Source of the DNA: Candidatus Latescibacterota bacterium
Lineage (GTDB): Bacteria; Latescibacterota; MVCY01
Direction: 5' to 3'
Assembly (NCBI GenBank): GCA_030608245.1
Contig: JAUWEO010000002.1
Span: forward strand, 1 to 24,754
Length of the DNA: 24,754 nucleotides
Of this stretch, positions 5,988 through 15,396 are shown piece after piece. The position numbers and the translations under genes were made by a program. The notes under the pieces are model-generated. The model saw only the letters and a program-made list of their open reading frames with translations. It had not been told where the DNA came from and ran no database searches. Position 1 is the stretch's first letter. Each line of letters opens with the position of its first letter.

Positions 5988-8222
5988 TTGGTAAAAAAGA
6001 GAATCTATCAGGTAGCAAGAGAATATCACCTCTCCAGTGAAGCCTTAGTCTCGATGTTGAAAGAGATGGGATTCGAGGTTAAGGGCCATATGAGCACCGT
6101 TACCGAAGAGATGGCAAAACGGGTTTCTAAGCGGTTTGAGGAACAGAAGGAAAGTTTTCGCCAAGAGATAAAAAGGAAAAAAGAAGCCGCGGAGATCAGG
6201 AAACCGGAACAGAAAAAGCCGGAACAGAAAAAGGTTGCCAAAACAGCTGGAGCAGGAAAGAAAAAGAAGAAATGGAAGGAAACAGCTCCGAAATTTCGCA
6301 AGGCCAAAGAGCGCTCCCGACGAGAAAAGAGAACAGTTGACCGAAGGGTGGTGGCGGAAAATATCCGAAAGACCTTAGCCAAGATTGAGACTCCCTCGCC
6401 CAAACTGAAAAAAAGAAGGACGAAGACACATCGTCCAGGAGAGATAGAAGAAGAGAGAACGATCATCAAGGTAAGTGAATTTATCTCTGTGGCCGAACTG
6501 GCCCAACAGATGGATGTGAACATCTCCACATTGATAGCTAAATGTCTTGAAATGGGCTTGGTTGTCTCCATAAATCAGCGATTAGATATGGACACCATTG
6601 TCATGGTGGCCGATGAGTTTGGATTTGAGGTCGAAGCCTTGGCGGAGTTTGCTGAGGATATCCTAGAGGAAGAAGGGATAGAAGACCAATCCCAGCTGGG
6701 TCCCCGACCACCGGTGGTCACCGTTATGGGCCATGTGGACCACGGAAAGACCTCTCTATTGGACTATGTTCGGAAGAGCAACATCATCGCTGGAGAGAAA
6801 GGGGGAATCACCCAGCATATCGGCGCCTACGAAGTCCAGTTCGAGGAAGGGAAAATAACTTTTCTGGACACCCCTGGTCATGAGGCCTTCACTGCTATGC
6901 GAGCTCGAGGAGCGCAGATAACAGACATTGTTGTTCTAGTAGTCGCCGCCGACGCCCATGTTATGCCTCAGACGGTGGAGGCTATAGACCACGCTCGGGC
7001 TGCTGGAGTGTCTATGATAGTAGCCATCAACAAGATAGACCTACCCACCGCCAACCCGGATCGGATAAAGCAGGAGCTTACTGACCGAGGTTTGCTATCC
7101 GAAGAGTGGGGGGGCAAGACTATGATGGTGGAAGTCTCCGCCAAAACTGGCCAAGGAGTCGATAACCTATTGGAAGCAATTCTGTTAGAAGCTGAACTCC
7201 TCGACCTGAAAGCTAATTCCACTAAAAGGGTGAAAGGCACCATAATCGAAGCTAAACTTGACAGAGGGCGTGGTCCTATGGCTACAGTGTTAGTTAAAGA
7301 GGGAACCCTTTTGGCGACAAATACTTTCGTGACGGGGATTTATAGCGGCCGGGTGCGAAGGATGTTTGACGAAAGAGGCGCCTCAGTAAGTGAGGCTGGT
7401 CCTGCTGTTCCGGTACAGATCCTCGGTTTGGAGGGAGTACCCCAGGCTGGAGACTCGTTCTTCGTGGTATCATCAGAACAACAGGCACGGGCTATAAGCC
7501 AGAAAAGACAACTGCTAAGCAGAGAACAGGAGCATCGGAAAGTAAAAAGGCTCACCCTCACTGACCTTGCCCAACAGATCAAAGAAGGGGAGGTTAAACA
7601 ACTGCCTCTGATTATCAAAGGAGATGTAGATGGCTCAGTGGAGGCATTAAGTGACGCCCTTATGCAGTTGAGCACCGAGGAGGTCAAGGTCAACATAATC
7701 CACAGGGGAGTGGGGGCTGTCTCTGAATCTGATGTGCTTCTGGCAGTTGCCTCCAACGCTGTGATCATCGGCTTCCATGTCAGGCCAGATGCCCGAGCCA
7801 GAGAGTTGGCTGTCCAAGAACAGGTGAACATAAAATTCTATCAGATCATCTACGATGTGGTAAACGATGTTAAAGGCTTACTTTCAGGGCTGCTCACGCC
7901 TCAAGTGGAGGAGAAAATTCTGGGGATTGTCTCCGTACGCCAAGTCTTCAGAGTACCAAAACTGGGGGCAATCGGAGGCTGTTTTGTCCAGAGCGGATTG
8001 ATTAGAAGAGGAGCAGCAGTACGTGTCCTCAGAGATAGCATCGCCATCTACGAAGGAACCATATCTTCTTTGAAAAGATTTAAGGAGGATGTAAAGGAAG
8101 TACAAGCCGGCTATGAGTGCGGCGCAGGGATACAGGGGTTTAATGATTTGAAAGATAACGACACATTCGAGATTTTTGAGACAGTTGAAACACCCAGAGA
8201 TATCGACCAGGTAAAAAAGTGA
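5988..8222 (+). CDS. infB: Translation initiation factor IF-2
   Basis: IF-2 is the GTPase that brings fMet-tRNA to the 30S subunit and promotes subunit joining. The 744-residue protein has two IF2_N helical modules, one at residues 1-50 and one near 165-220. Between them is a lysine/glutamate-rich low-complexity linker (about 55-155). The GTPase domain has GHVDHGKT (near 247), DTPGHEAF and NKID, followed by the beta-barrel domain II, domain III and the C-terminal fMet-tRNA-binding domain. The start is TTG at 5988, chosen because GGAGGTG lies eight bases upstream and the IF2_N module begins at once. Its TGA overlaps the GTG start of ylxP by four bases, so the two are translationally coupled. 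Confidence 0.97.
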   Translation: MVKKRIYQVAREYHLSSEALVSMLKEMGFEVKGHMSTVTEEMAKRVSKRFEEQKESFRQEIKRKKEAAEIRKPEQKKPEQKKVAKTAGAGKKKKKWKETAPKFRKAKERSRREKRTVDRRVVAENIRKTLAKIETPSPKLKKRRTKTHRPGEIEEERTIIKVSEFISVAELAQQMDVNISTLIAKCLEMGLVVSINQRLDMDTIVMVADEFGFEVEALAEFAEDILEEEGIEDQSQLGPRPPVVTVMGHVDHGKTSLLDYVRKSNIIAGEKGGITQHIGAYEVQFEEGKITFLDTPGHEAFTAMRARGAQITDIVVLVVAADAHVMPQTVEAIDHARAAGVSMIVAINKIDLPTANPDRIKQELTDRGLLSEEWGGKTMMVEVSAKTGQGVDNLLEAILLEAELLDLKANSTKRVKGTIIEAKLDRGRGPMATVLVKEGTLLATNTFVTGIYSGRVRRMFDERGASVSEAGPAVPVQILGLEGVPQAGDSFFVVSSEQQARAISQKRQLLSREQEHRKVKRLTLTDLAQQIKEGEVKQLPLIIKGDVDGSVEALSDALMQLSTEEVKVNIIHRGVGAVSESDVLLAVASNAVIIGFHVRPDARARELAVQEQVNIKFYQIIYDVVNDVKGLLSGLLTPQVEEKILGIVSVRQVFRVPKLGAIGGCFVQSGLIRRGAAVRVLRDSIAIYEGTISSLKRFKEDVKEVQAGYECGAGIQGFNDLKDNDTFEIFETVETPRDIDQVKK

Positions 8223-8500
8223 CCATCGGAATCTGTAGGATTGAGTTTCTGATCCCTGGAAATAATTCCCTGAAGGGGAAAAGATGTATTCTGAGTAGCC
8301 TGAAGACTCAGATCAGAAATAGATTTAACTGTTCGATTGCTGAGGTCGAGGACAACGACCTGTGGCAAAAATCGGTACTGGCAGTAACAGTGGTTTCCAA
8401 TGAGTCCAAGCACGTCGATCAAGAGATGGCCGAGATTGCCAAGTTTATCGAAAATGATGGGCGAGTCCAGCTTTTGGACTATTCCACTAAGATATTATAG
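8219..8500 (+). CDS. ylxP: YlxP/DUF503 family protein
   Basis: This small 93-residue protein has the DUF503 pattern: GICRIEFLIPGNNSLKGKRCILSSLKTQIRNRFN, a central AEVEDNDLWQKSVLAVTVVSN, and a C-terminal helix. The GTG start overlaps the infB stop (GTGA), and a position between infB and rbfA is the family's classical location. The biochemical role is not well established, though the context implies ribosome assembly or translation. The match is clear despite the short length. Confidence 0.85.
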   Translation: MTIGICRIEFLIPGNNSLKGKRCILSSLKTQIRNRFNCSIAEVEDNDLWQKSVLAVTVVSNESKHVDQEMAEIAKFIENDGRVQLLDYSTKIL

Positions 8501-8666
8501 AAAGGACCTGACAAGGCAGCAAAAAGCTCAGAAGAGAAAAAGGCAACCCAGGGTGGAAGGGCTCATAAGGGACATTGTTTTTGTCGCGTTAGCTCCCTTT
8601 CAATCTTTTCAGGCCCTTTTAGGTCTTTTTGAGCCTCTTGAATGAAAGCAGAAGGGCAACACCTAA
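8501..8666 (+). other. Non-coding spacer between ylxP and rbfA
   Basis: This 166-base gap is long for a tight operon. Its first half is A/G-rich, and its second half is pyrimidine-rich with repeated CTTTT/CCTTTT tracts. An open frame runs through it in another phase, but it has no ribosome site and no recognisable protein. I see no strong hairpin. Confidence 0.4.
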
Positions 8667-9029
8667 ATGAACTACAGGCGAGCTGACCGGGTGGCTGATC
8701 TGCTCCAGTTTGAACTGTCAAAAATCATCAGGGAGAACATGAAAGACCCTCGCATTGGCTTTGTGACTATTACCAGAGTCGAAGTCTCGGATGATCTGCG
8801 ACACGCCAAGGTTTATGTCAGTGTTCTGGGGCAGGAGAAGGAGAAAGAGGAATCCTTAACTGGCCTTAATCACGCCGCCGGATTCACCCGTAGTCTGCTG
8901 GCAGGGAGAGTTAGGCTGAAACGCATTCCCGAGCTGACATACTGTTATGATGACACCTTAGACTATGCCTTGAATATCGACAAATTGCTTGATGGCTTGG
9001 AGAATGGAAGGAATATTGGTGGTGGATAA
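8667..9029 (+). CDS. rbfA: 30S ribosome-binding factor RbfA
   Basis: RbfA binds immature 30S subunits and aids 16S rRNA 5'-end maturation. The 120-residue protein is a single KH-like domain. It opens NYRRADRVADLLQFELSKII, has DPRIGFVTITRVEVSDDLRHAKVYVSV in the middle, and ends with RIPELTYCYDDTLDYALNID, all typical of the family. The ribosome site is only a weak GAAGGG. The C terminus overlaps the truB start by 26 bases, so the two are probably coupled. No DHH-type nrnA gene lies between rbfA and truB. Confidence 0.93.
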   Translation: MNYRRADRVADLLQFELSKIIRENMKDPRIGFVTITRVEVSDDLRHAKVYVSVLGQEKEKEESLTGLNHAAGFTRSLLAGRVRLKRIPELTYCYDDTLDYALNIDKLLDGLENGRNIGGG

Positions 9030-9921
9030 AGAGGTCCAATGGACCTCTCACGATGTGGTAAGCAAACTGCGAAATATCCTTAAAATAAGGAAAATAGGAC
9101 ATACCGGGACCTTAGACCCTTTAGCTACAGGGGTGTTAGTTACTCTGCTCGGCCGGGCAACCAAGATCCTCCAATTTCTTCAAGAACAGGAAAAAGAGTA
9201 CCTTGCTCAGATCTGTCTGGGCATTTCCACTGATACATTTGATGCCCAAGGAGAAGTGCGGGAAAAAAAGGAGGTCCCGGAGTTTGAACTCGCCGATGTA
9301 GAAAGGGCATGCAACAGCTTTGAGGGGGAGATAGAACAGTCGCCACCCTCCTTCTCCGCCATCAAGATCGGAGGGAAGAAGTCCTATCAATTGGCTCGGG
9401 CAGGGAAACCTGTTAAGCTTAAGCCTAGAAAAATCAATATCTCACAGATAGAACTTCTGGAGTGGAAATCGTCTGTATTGAAGCTGCGGATCCTGTGCTC
9501 AAGGGGCACTTATATCAGATCCTTAGCAGAGGACATAGGGCAAAAACTGGAATGTGGAGGACATCTGCTTTCGCTGCGCAGAATTAGATCTGGAGAATTC
9601 AGTATTGATCAGGCATTGACCCTAAACCAGATTTCCACTCTCCACGAAAAGGGGACCCTTCACAGGGAGGTTATTTCCATAGATCAGGCCCTACGGCATC
9701 TCCCGGCGATCAACCTGTCTTCCAATGGAATCTTCAGCTTTGAACATGGCGCTAAAGTAAATCTATCGACTATCTCTGATATTCTTTTGGGGGCGGTTTC
9801 CCAATCCGTCCACCCTTATCAGAACAAAGTGAGGGTGAAGGACGACACCGGGCATCTTATGGGGATCGGCAGGTTAGATCCCTTAACCGGGAGACTCTGC
9901 CCTCTAAGCGTTTTTAGATGA
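9004..9921 (+). CDS. truB: tRNA pseudouridine(55) synthase TruB
   Basis: TruB converts U55 of the tRNA T-loop to pseudouridine. The 305-residue protein starts MEGILVVDKEVQWTSHDVV, the family's usual N terminus, which is why I chose the ATG at 9004 over in-frame starts at 8989 and 8992. The catalytic aspartate is in GHTGTLDPLATGVL (Asp38). A second conserved block, CSRGTYIRSLAEDIG, lies near residue 165. The C-terminal third is more diverged. It overlaps the end of rbfA and shares ATGA with the ribF start. Confidence 0.95.
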   Translation: MEGILVVDKEVQWTSHDVVSKLRNILKIRKIGHTGTLDPLATGVLVTLLGRATKILQFLQEQEKEYLAQICLGISTDTFDAQGEVREKKEVPEFELADVERACNSFEGEIEQSPPSFSAIKIGGKKSYQLARAGKPVKLKPRKINISQIELLEWKSSVLKLRILCSRGTYIRSLAEDIGQKLECGGHLLSLRRIRSGEFSIDQALTLNQISTLHEKGTLHREVISIDQALRHLPAINLSSNGIFSFEHGAKVNLSTISDILLGAVSQSVHPYQNKVRVKDDTGHLMGIGRLDPLTGRLCPLSVFR

Positions 9922-10862
9922 AGACAATAGAAGATATCAACCATCGTGATGAATTTGGTTCCGATTCTGTAATTACTGTGGGGGCATTCGACGGTGTTCA
10001 CCTCGGCCACGCTGCTATTCTGAGGTATCTTAACAACGTATCCTCCCAGGCAGGAAGTCCAAACGTAGTGGTCACTTTTGAACCCCACCCCCAGGAGATC
10101 GTAAATCCCCAAGGGGCTGTTTCTCTCTTGACTACTAAGGAAGAGAAACTCGAGGTCTTTGCCTCATTGGGAATCCAGATGGTCTTTGTTCTCCCCTTCA
10201 CTGTCCAGTTGGCTGAGTTGAGTCCAGAGGAGTTCGTCAGGGAGATATTAGTCGACAGGCTTCGGACAAAGCGCTTGGTGATTGGATACAACCACACCTT
10301 TGGCAACGGCCGGTCCGGCAATGTCGAGATTCTTCAGGACCTGGGCAACCGGTGGGGTTTTAGAGTAAATGTGGTCCCTCCTGTGATAGTGGGTGGACGA
10401 CCCGTCAGCAGCACCAGGATAAGAAATCTGCTCAGCGAAGGGAGTGTGTCTGAGGCAGCACAACTGCTGGGTCGCAATTATGGCTTCTGCGGTTTGGTTT
10501 ATTCGGGGGAGGGTTTGGGCAGAAGACTGGGTTTTCCCACGGCAAATCTCCGGGTGGAAAATAGCCGAAAACTTATCCCTTCAACAGGGGTTTACGCTGT
10601 TCGGGCAATGTTCTCAACCCAGCGCAGAGCGGGGGTGATGAACATCGGATACCGGCCCAGTTTTGAAGGAACTCAGCAGACTATCGAGCTTTACCTCCTG
10701 AATTTCAAAGGTGATCTCTATAATACTAAAATCAAAGTGGAACTGCTTTCTAAGATAAGAGATGAAATGAAATTTCTCAGAAAAGAGGGTTTGACAAAAC
10801 AGATAGAAGAGGATATAAAAGTGGCGGAGGAATTAACGAGCGACCGAAAACTTCGCCCTTAA
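9918..10862 (+). CDS. ribF: Bifunctional riboflavin kinase/FAD synthetase
   Basis: RibF phosphorylates riboflavin to FMN and adenylylates FMN to FAD. The 314-residue protein has the N-terminal nucleotidyltransferase domain with [14 protein letters not shown] (about residues 22-35, HxGH motif) and [13 protein letters not shown]. An SSTRIRNLL segment follows. The C-terminal kinase domain has [15 protein letters not shown] and [17 protein letters not shown]. The length matches the two-domain bacterial enzyme. The ATG overlaps the truB stop as ATGA. It sits in its common position before rpsO. Confidence 0.95.
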   Translation: MKTIEDINHRDEFGSDSVITVGAFDGVHLGHAAILRYLNNVSSQAGSPNVVVTFEPHPQEIVNPQGAVSLLTTKEEKLEVFASLGIQMVFVLPFTVQLAELSPEEFVREILVDRLRTKRLVIGYNHTFGNGRSGNVEILQDLGNRWGFRVNVVPPVIVGGRPVSSTRIRNLLSEGSVSEAAQLLGRNYGFCGLVYSGEGLGRRLGFPTANLRVENSRKLIPSTGVYAVRAMFSTQRRAGVMNIGYRPSFEGTQQTIELYLLNFKGDLYNTKIKVELLSKIRDEMKFLRKEGLTKQIEEDIKVAEELTSDRKLRP

Positions 10863-10902
10863 GGCAATCTTGATGACGCAACAAAACAAGGAGATAAAAC
10901 CT

Positions 10903-11181
10903 ATGGGATTGACGAAAGAGCAGCGAACGGAGATTATCAGCACTCTGGCAAAACACCCAACGGACACAGGGTCCCCGGAAGTCCAAATCGCACTGCTGAC
11001 TGAGAGAATTGCCTTGCTCACCGAGCACTTCAAGACACACAAGAAGGATACTAACTCACATCGAGGACTGTTGAAACTGGTCGGACAGCGAAAGAGACTC
11101 CTTAGCTACCTTCATCGTAAAGATGTTGAGCGCTACCGGGCATTGGTCAAGAAGCTGGGGCTGCGAGAGCGAATTATCTGA
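10903..11181 (+). CDS. rpsO: Small ribosomal subunit protein S15
   Basis: S15 binds 16S rRNA early in 30S assembly and contributes to an intersubunit bridge. The start at 10903 gives [11 protein letters not shown], the standard N terminus, with AAGGAG nine bases upstream. An in-frame ATG at 10870 would add an 11-residue extension without a ribosome site and is not used. The 92-residue product has the diagnostic [35 protein letters not shown] and the YLHRKD stretch. As in many bacteria it precedes pnp. Confidence 0.97.
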   Translation: MGLTKEQRTEIISTLAKHPTDTGSPEVQIALLTERIALLTEHFKTHKKDTNSHRGLLKLVGQRKRLLSYLHRKDVERYRALVKKLGLRERII

Positions 11182-11292
11182 ACTCAGTTAGCTGTTCACT
11201 ATCTAACGAGGTGAACCCTGGGAAGCCCATCGCTGCTTTTTGAGGCATGCAGTTTCACAGTCAATAACAAATTAGAGAGGTAAATAAACAAA

Positions 11293-13419
11293 ATGATTAA
11301 TACTGTAGAAATGGAATTAGGCGGTAGAACACTTTGCATAGAGTCGGGAAGGGTCGCTACCCAAGCAGATGGAGCGGTAATCGTCAAATACGAAGGAACT
11401 GTTATCTTAGCCTCTGTGGTAGCCTCTAAAGAGCCCATCCCTGACCGTGATTTTCTCCCTCTTACCGTGGAGTTCAGAGAGAAATACTATGCGGCAGGAA
11501 AAATCCCGGGGGGATTTTTCAAAAGGGAAGGACGTCCCCGTGATGGGGAAATCCTGGCAGCCAGAATGATTGATCGCTCCCTAAGACCTTTGTTTGCTGA
11601 TAATTACAGAAATGAGGTGCAGATAATCGTTATGGTTCTCTCCTCAGATCAAGAGAACAACGCCGATATACCCGGGATAATCGGAGCATCGGCTGCTTTG
11701 GCTATCTCACGTATTCCATTTGGGCACATTGTGGGAGCGGTGCGTATCGGCATGCTAGATGAACGCCTAATAGTGAATCCCAGCTTTTCTCAGGCAGACG
11801 AGGGAGAGATGGACATAGTGGTATCGGCTACCCCTGACGCAATTGTCCAGATGGAGGGCAACACCAAAGAAATCACCGATCAGCAAATAGTGGAGGCTGT
11901 CTCTTTGGCTCAGGAACAGATCCAAGAGATATGTCAGCTTCAAGAGCAACTCAAACAACTTTGCGGTAAACCTAAGCTTAAAATGCCAGAGTTGTCAGAA
12001 GATCCTGAACTGGAAAGATCGGTTCGAGAGCAGTTTGCCACCAAGATCGACCAGGCCAACCGCATTGCGGAAAAAACGGAGCGAAACAGCGCCCTTGACC
12101 AGATCGTCCAAGAAGCAGTTGCTGCCTTCTCGGAAAAATACCCAGAGAGCGAAGGGTTGATCAAAACCGAGATTGCGAAGATCCAGAAAGAACAAATGCG
12201 GCGGATGATCTGTGAGGAAAACAGGCGTATTGACGGCCGAGGCCTGGAAGATATCAGACCTATTAGTTGCGAAGTAGGGATTTTGCCCCGTACTCATGGT
12301 TCTGCACTGTTCACTCGGGGACAAACCCAGAGTCTGGCAACCATTACTCTGGGCACTAAACTCGACGAACAGAAGATCGAGACCTTAGAGGGTGAATCTT
12401 GGAAAAGCTATATGCTCCATTACAATTTCCCTCCTTTTAGTGTAGGTGAGACGAGGCCCATTCGAGGGGTCTCTCGCCGGGAGATAGGACACGGCAATTT
12501 GGCTGAACTGGCCCTGGAACCGGTCATCCCCAGCGATGAGGTTTTCCCCTATACCATCCGCATCGTCTCTGACATCTTGGAGTCAAACAGCTCTTCTTCA
12601 ATGGCGACAGTCTGTGCCGGCTCTCTGGCGCTGATGGATGCTGGTGTTTCCGTTAAGACATCGGTGAGTGGAGTGGGTATGGGGTTGATCAAAGAAGGTG
12701 ATCGGGCAGTGATTCTAACTGATATCGCAGGCATAGAAGACCACTACGGAGATCTTGATTTAAAGGTGGCCGGAACTCGAAAAGGGATCACCGCTGTCCA
12801 ATTAGACACCAAGATTCGGGATCTCTCTCTGGAGGTCATCGCCGAGGCCCTTCAAAAGGCAGGTCAGGCCCGATTCAAGATCCTGGACCTTATGGATCAG
12901 ACCATCTCCCAACCCAGACCAGAGCTGTCTGCTTATGCTCCTCGGATCATTTCCTTCAAGATAAAACCCTCTCAAATTGGGGCAGTCATTGGAACCGGGG
13001 GAAAGGTTATCCGTGAGATCACTGAAACCACAGGTGCCACCATAAACATAGAAGATGACGGAACAGTGACAATTGCCTCAGTGGATATGGCAGCCGGCGA
13101 AGAGGCAGTGAAGATCGTAAAGGAGATCACTGCAGAACCCGAACTGAACAAGCTCTACACTGGTGAAGTTAAACGAATCACCCCTTTTGGTGCTTTCGTA
13201 GAGGTCCTACGGGGCAAGGAAGGACTGCTTCACATCTCGGAGGTGGATTTCCGACGAATAGATAAAGTGGAGGATGTGTTGAAAGTCGGGGAGGAGGTCT
13301 TGGTTAAGGTTATTGGGATTGATGACTCAGGCAAGATCAAGTTGAGCAGAAAAGCTGCACTGGAACCGCAGCAAAGAGCAGAAAGGAAACAACGGCCAAA
13401 AGGCAGGAGATCCTTTTAA
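11293..13419 (+). CDS. pnp: Polyribonucleotide nucleotidyltransferase (PNPase)
   Basis: PNPase degrades RNA 3'-to-5' by phosphorolysis, alone or in a degradosome. The 708-residue protein has a first RNase PH domain (about residues 10-140), an alpha-helical linker domain, and a second, catalytic RNase PH domain (about 320-540, with GESWKSYMLHYNFPPFSVGE and GVGMGLI). A KH domain has the GTGG loop near residue 567, and an S1 domain begins near 623 (GEVKRITPFGAFVEV). All expected domains are present. AGAGAGGT precedes the ATG by 11 bases. The 111-base rpsO-pnp spacer shows only a short GTTAG/CTAAC stem. Confidence 0.97.
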   Translation: MINTVEMELGGRTLCIESGRVATQADGAVIVKYEGTVILASVVASKEPIPDRDFLPLTVEFREKYYAAGKIPGGFFKREGRPRDGEILAARMIDRSLRPLFADNYRNEVQIIVMVLSSDQENNADIPGIIGASAALAISRIPFGHIVGAVRIGMLDERLIVNPSFSQADEGEMDIVVSATPDAIVQMEGNTKEITDQQIVEAVSLAQEQIQEICQLQEQLKQLCGKPKLKMPELSEDPELERSVREQFATKIDQANRIAEKTERNSALDQIVQEAVAAFSEKYPESEGLIKTEIAKIQKEQMRRMICEENRRIDGRGLEDIRPISCEVGILPRTHGSALFTRGQTQSLATITLGTKLDEQKIETLEGESWKSYMLHYNFPPFSVGETRPIRGVSRREIGHGNLAELALEPVIPSDEVFPYTIRIVSDILESNSSSSMATVCAGSLALMDAGVSVKTSVSGVGMGLIKEGDRAVILTDIAGIEDHYGDLDLKVAGTRKGITAVQLDTKIRDLSLEVIAEALQKAGQARFKILDLMDQTISQPRPELSAYAPRIISFKIKPSQIGAVIGTGGKVIREITETTGATINIEDDGTVTIASVDMAAGEEAVKIVKEITAEPELNKLYTGEVKRITPFGAFVEVLRGKEGLLHISEVDFRRIDKVEDVLKVGEEVLVKVIGIDDSGKIKLSRKAALEPQQRAERKQRPKGRRSF

Positions 13420-14759
13420 TGCAAAAGTCCCTTTCTTCTTCTCTCTCCTCTAAGGCCCTATCCCAATCTCTTACCCACCCTCCCCAGGAATCGGTTTTGG
13501 AGAACGGCATCAGGGTTGTCACCGAGTACATCCCCTATGTTCGCTCTATCTGTCTTGGGATCTGGGTCACCTCTGGGTCAACAGACGACTCTCCCTCCCG
13601 GAGAGGTATCACCCATTTCTTAGAGCATATGTTCTTTAAGGGAACTGCTCACAGAGATGCCTTTCAGATTGCCCACAGCTTAGAGTCTTTGGGGGGAAAG
13701 CTAAACGCCTTTACTGGTAAGGATGTTACTTGTTATTATGCTCGAATATTAGACGAACACCTCCCGGTGGCGATAGATGTGCTCTCGGACATTCTCACCA
13801 ACTCCATTTTCCCACCAGAGGAGATAGAGAAGGAGAAACGGGTAGTCATTGAAGAGATACGGAATGTTCAGGACAGCCCCGATGAGCTAGTTCACGAGCT
13901 GTTCGTCCAGTCGCTTTACGAGGCCCATCCTATAGGAGTTTCCACCTTAGGGGAGGAGCAAACAGTTTCCCGTCTCTGCCGTGACGACCTTCTGAAGCAT
14001 AAAGAGCGGTTTTACAATACCCAGAATATGGTCATTGCTGCAGCGGGAAACATAGAACACGAGAAAATGGTGGAAGTGACCTTAGCTAATTTTCATTTTC
14101 CCGAACCATCCGCCCCTTCCCACAACCAGTCTATTCCTGTTCCCACGCTTAAGATTAAACAGGCCAAGAAAGATATCTCACAGGTTCATCTCTGTTTGGG
14201 CATACAGGCTTGTCCTTACCGGGCACCTCAGAGATATCCCTTGTTAGTTTTAGACACCCTTCTGGGGACGGGAATGAGTTCTCGTCTGTTTCAGAATATC
14301 CGGGAGAAATTAGGGTTGGCCTACTCGGTGTACTCCTATCTGCAACTGTTTCAACAGACCGGACTGTTTGGGGTCTATCTTGCCACAGATCCAGCTAAGT
14401 TGACCAAAGCAGTGGAATTAATATTAGACGAATTTGTGAGCATAAAGAAAAAGGGACTTGCCAAAGATGAGCTTTTTTTCACCAAGTCACAATTGAAAGG
14501 CAATTTGGTGCTTAATTTAGAAAACACCTCTAATTGGATGATTCGCATTGCTGAACAGGAGATTTACGACGGACAATTGCATCTTTTAGATGAGACAATC
14601 GCCGCTATTGATGCTGTTTCTGAAGAACAGATTCAGGAGGTAGCACACTGGCTGTTTAACCCGGAGAGATTGTGTCTGACGTTAGTGGAACCTCAACAGG
14701 TTGATGAAGAGAAAACTGAACAGGACCTTATGGAGTTACTAAGCAACAGCAGTAAATGA
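13419..14759 (+). CDS. M16 family zinc peptidase (processing-peptidase-like)
   Basis: This 446-residue protein is a pitrilysin/M16B-type metallopeptidase. The inverted zinc motif HFLEH lies at residues 66-70, with the downstream glutamate in EKRVVIEEIRN near residues 140-150. A second, non-catalytic half contains GTGMSSRLFQNIREKLGLAYSVYSY, the arginine/tyrosine block typical of the family. No signal peptide is evident. The ATG overlaps the last base of the pnp stop (TAATG), so translation is coupled to pnp, a common arrangement (the pnp-mpp pair). It may trim peptides or help in protein turnover, but the substrate is unknown. Confidence 0.92.
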   Translation: MQKSLSSSLSSKALSQSLTHPPQESVLENGIRVVTEYIPYVRSICLGIWVTSGSTDDSPSRRGITHFLEHMFFKGTAHRDAFQIAHSLESLGGKLNAFTGKDVTCYYARILDEHLPVAIDVLSDILTNSIFPPEEIEKEKRVVIEEIRNVQDSPDELVHELFVQSLYEAHPIGVSTLGEEQTVSRLCRDDLLKHKERFYNTQNMVIAAAGNIEHEKMVEVTLANFHFPEPSAPSHNQSIPVPTLKIKQAKKDISQVHLCLGIQACPYRAPQRYPLLVLDTLLGTGMSSRLFQNIREKLGLAYSVYSYLQLFQQTGLFGVYLATDPAKLTKAVELILDEFVSIKKKGLAKDELFFTKSQLKGNLVLNLENTSNWMIRIAEQEIYDGQLHLLDETIAAIDAVSEEQIQEVAHWLFNPERLCLTLVEPQQVDEEKTEQDLMELLSNSSK

Positions 14760-14833
14760 GCACGCATTGCGGTCGCTACTCTTTGTATCTTCCTACTGGA
14801 CTGACTTTTTGATGGGAAAAGATAAAAAACTTG

Positions 14834-14862
14834 TTGACTTTGTCTGCTCACTCTCGTAAATT
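14834..14862 (+). promoter_or_regulatory. Sigma70-type promoter for the lipoprotein-LysM unit
   Basis: TTGACT (14834-14839), a 17-base spacer and TAAATT (14857-14862) make a plausible promoter. It leaves a leader of about 180 bases before the lipoprotein start at 15053. The 293-base spacer 14760-15052 holds no other gene that I can support. Confidence 0.5.
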
Positions 14863-15052
14863 ATGACTTGGCTATATGGAGGTTATTTGTAACCTGCGGA
14901 GTGGAGTAAAGGAACAGGAGGCAGAAAGTGGGGCCTTGCATTCATTTCAGAGCGTTTCATACGTTCAAGATGTTTCGAGAATCTGTCTCTGTTTGGCTTC
15001 TATTCTGTGTTCTGCAGTCACCAAACCAGTAAACTGGGAAGGAGGTGAAAAG

Positions 15053-15331
15053 ATGTCCAGTAAAAATTGGTTGAAAAAGTTGTCGATATTTATGTTTGCC
15101 TTTTCGGTGTTGTCTCTTCCTTTGCTTAGCGGGTGTACTAAACATCCTTCACCCCAGGAGTTAACACGTCTGGAGGAAGCATCCCAGGCGGCCGAGACAG
15201 CAGAGAAGACGCTACAGCAGAAAAAGGAGGAGAAGGCAGCACTGGAGGCCAAGCTTTCTGCCAAAAAGACCCAGCTGAAGGAACTGGAGGCAAGAAGAGA
15301 CGCCGTCAAGGAAAACGCAGCAAAGAAGTGA
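15053..15331 (+). CDS. Small coiled-coil lipoprotein
   Basis: This 92-residue product begins with a charged N terminus and a hydrophobic stretch (about residues 10-25). It ends in the lipobox LLSGC with Cys28, so it should be lipidated and anchored in a membrane. The mature part is almost entirely Lys/Glu/Ala-rich helix with heptad-like spacing (EKTLQQKKEEKAALEAKLSA), probably a coiled coil like small Lpp-type envelope proteins. The start at ATG 15053 is fixed by AAGGAGGTG just upstream. The frame is open further back but has no ribosome site there. It lies about 200 bp before the LysM gene, and together they suggest an envelope-tethering pair. No closer family assignment is possible. Confidence 0.75.
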   Translation: MSSKNWLKKLSIFMFAFSVLSLPLLSGCTKHPSPQELTRLEEASQAAETAEKTLQQKKEEKAALEAKLSAKKTQLKELEARRDAVKENAAKK

Positions 15332-15341
15332 GTCTAATCGG

Positions 15342-15396
15342 AGGATTCCGGGCAACAGCAAAGGCTGAAAGCTGCACTACCGATAAGCTGAATCCT
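15342..15396 (+). other. Possible structured RNA leader before the LysM gene
   Basis: AGGATTC (15342-15348) pairs perfectly with GAATCCT (15390-15396). Inside it, CAGC (15356-15359) pairs with GCTG (15371-15374). This nested structure sits about 140 bases before the LysM start in a 203-base spacer. It does not match the cyclic-di-AMP or cyclic-di-GMP riboswitch patterns I know, so the function is unassigned. Confidence 0.3.

Noticed and set aside
7340..7831. 163-codon minus-strand frame inside infB
   Set aside because: It is a shadow of infB codons with no start signal or protein-like pattern. The same holds for other long antisense frames such as 6026-6571 and 5298-5735.
8400..8645. 81-codon frame over the end of ylxP and the following spacer
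   Set aside because: It has no ribosome site, overlaps ylxP in another phase and resembles no family. Only the spacer length is worth noting.
14876..15052. In-frame N-terminal extension of the lipoprotein
   Set aside because: It would bury the signal peptide and lipobox and has no ribosome site, whereas the ATG at 15053 has AAGGAGGTG.
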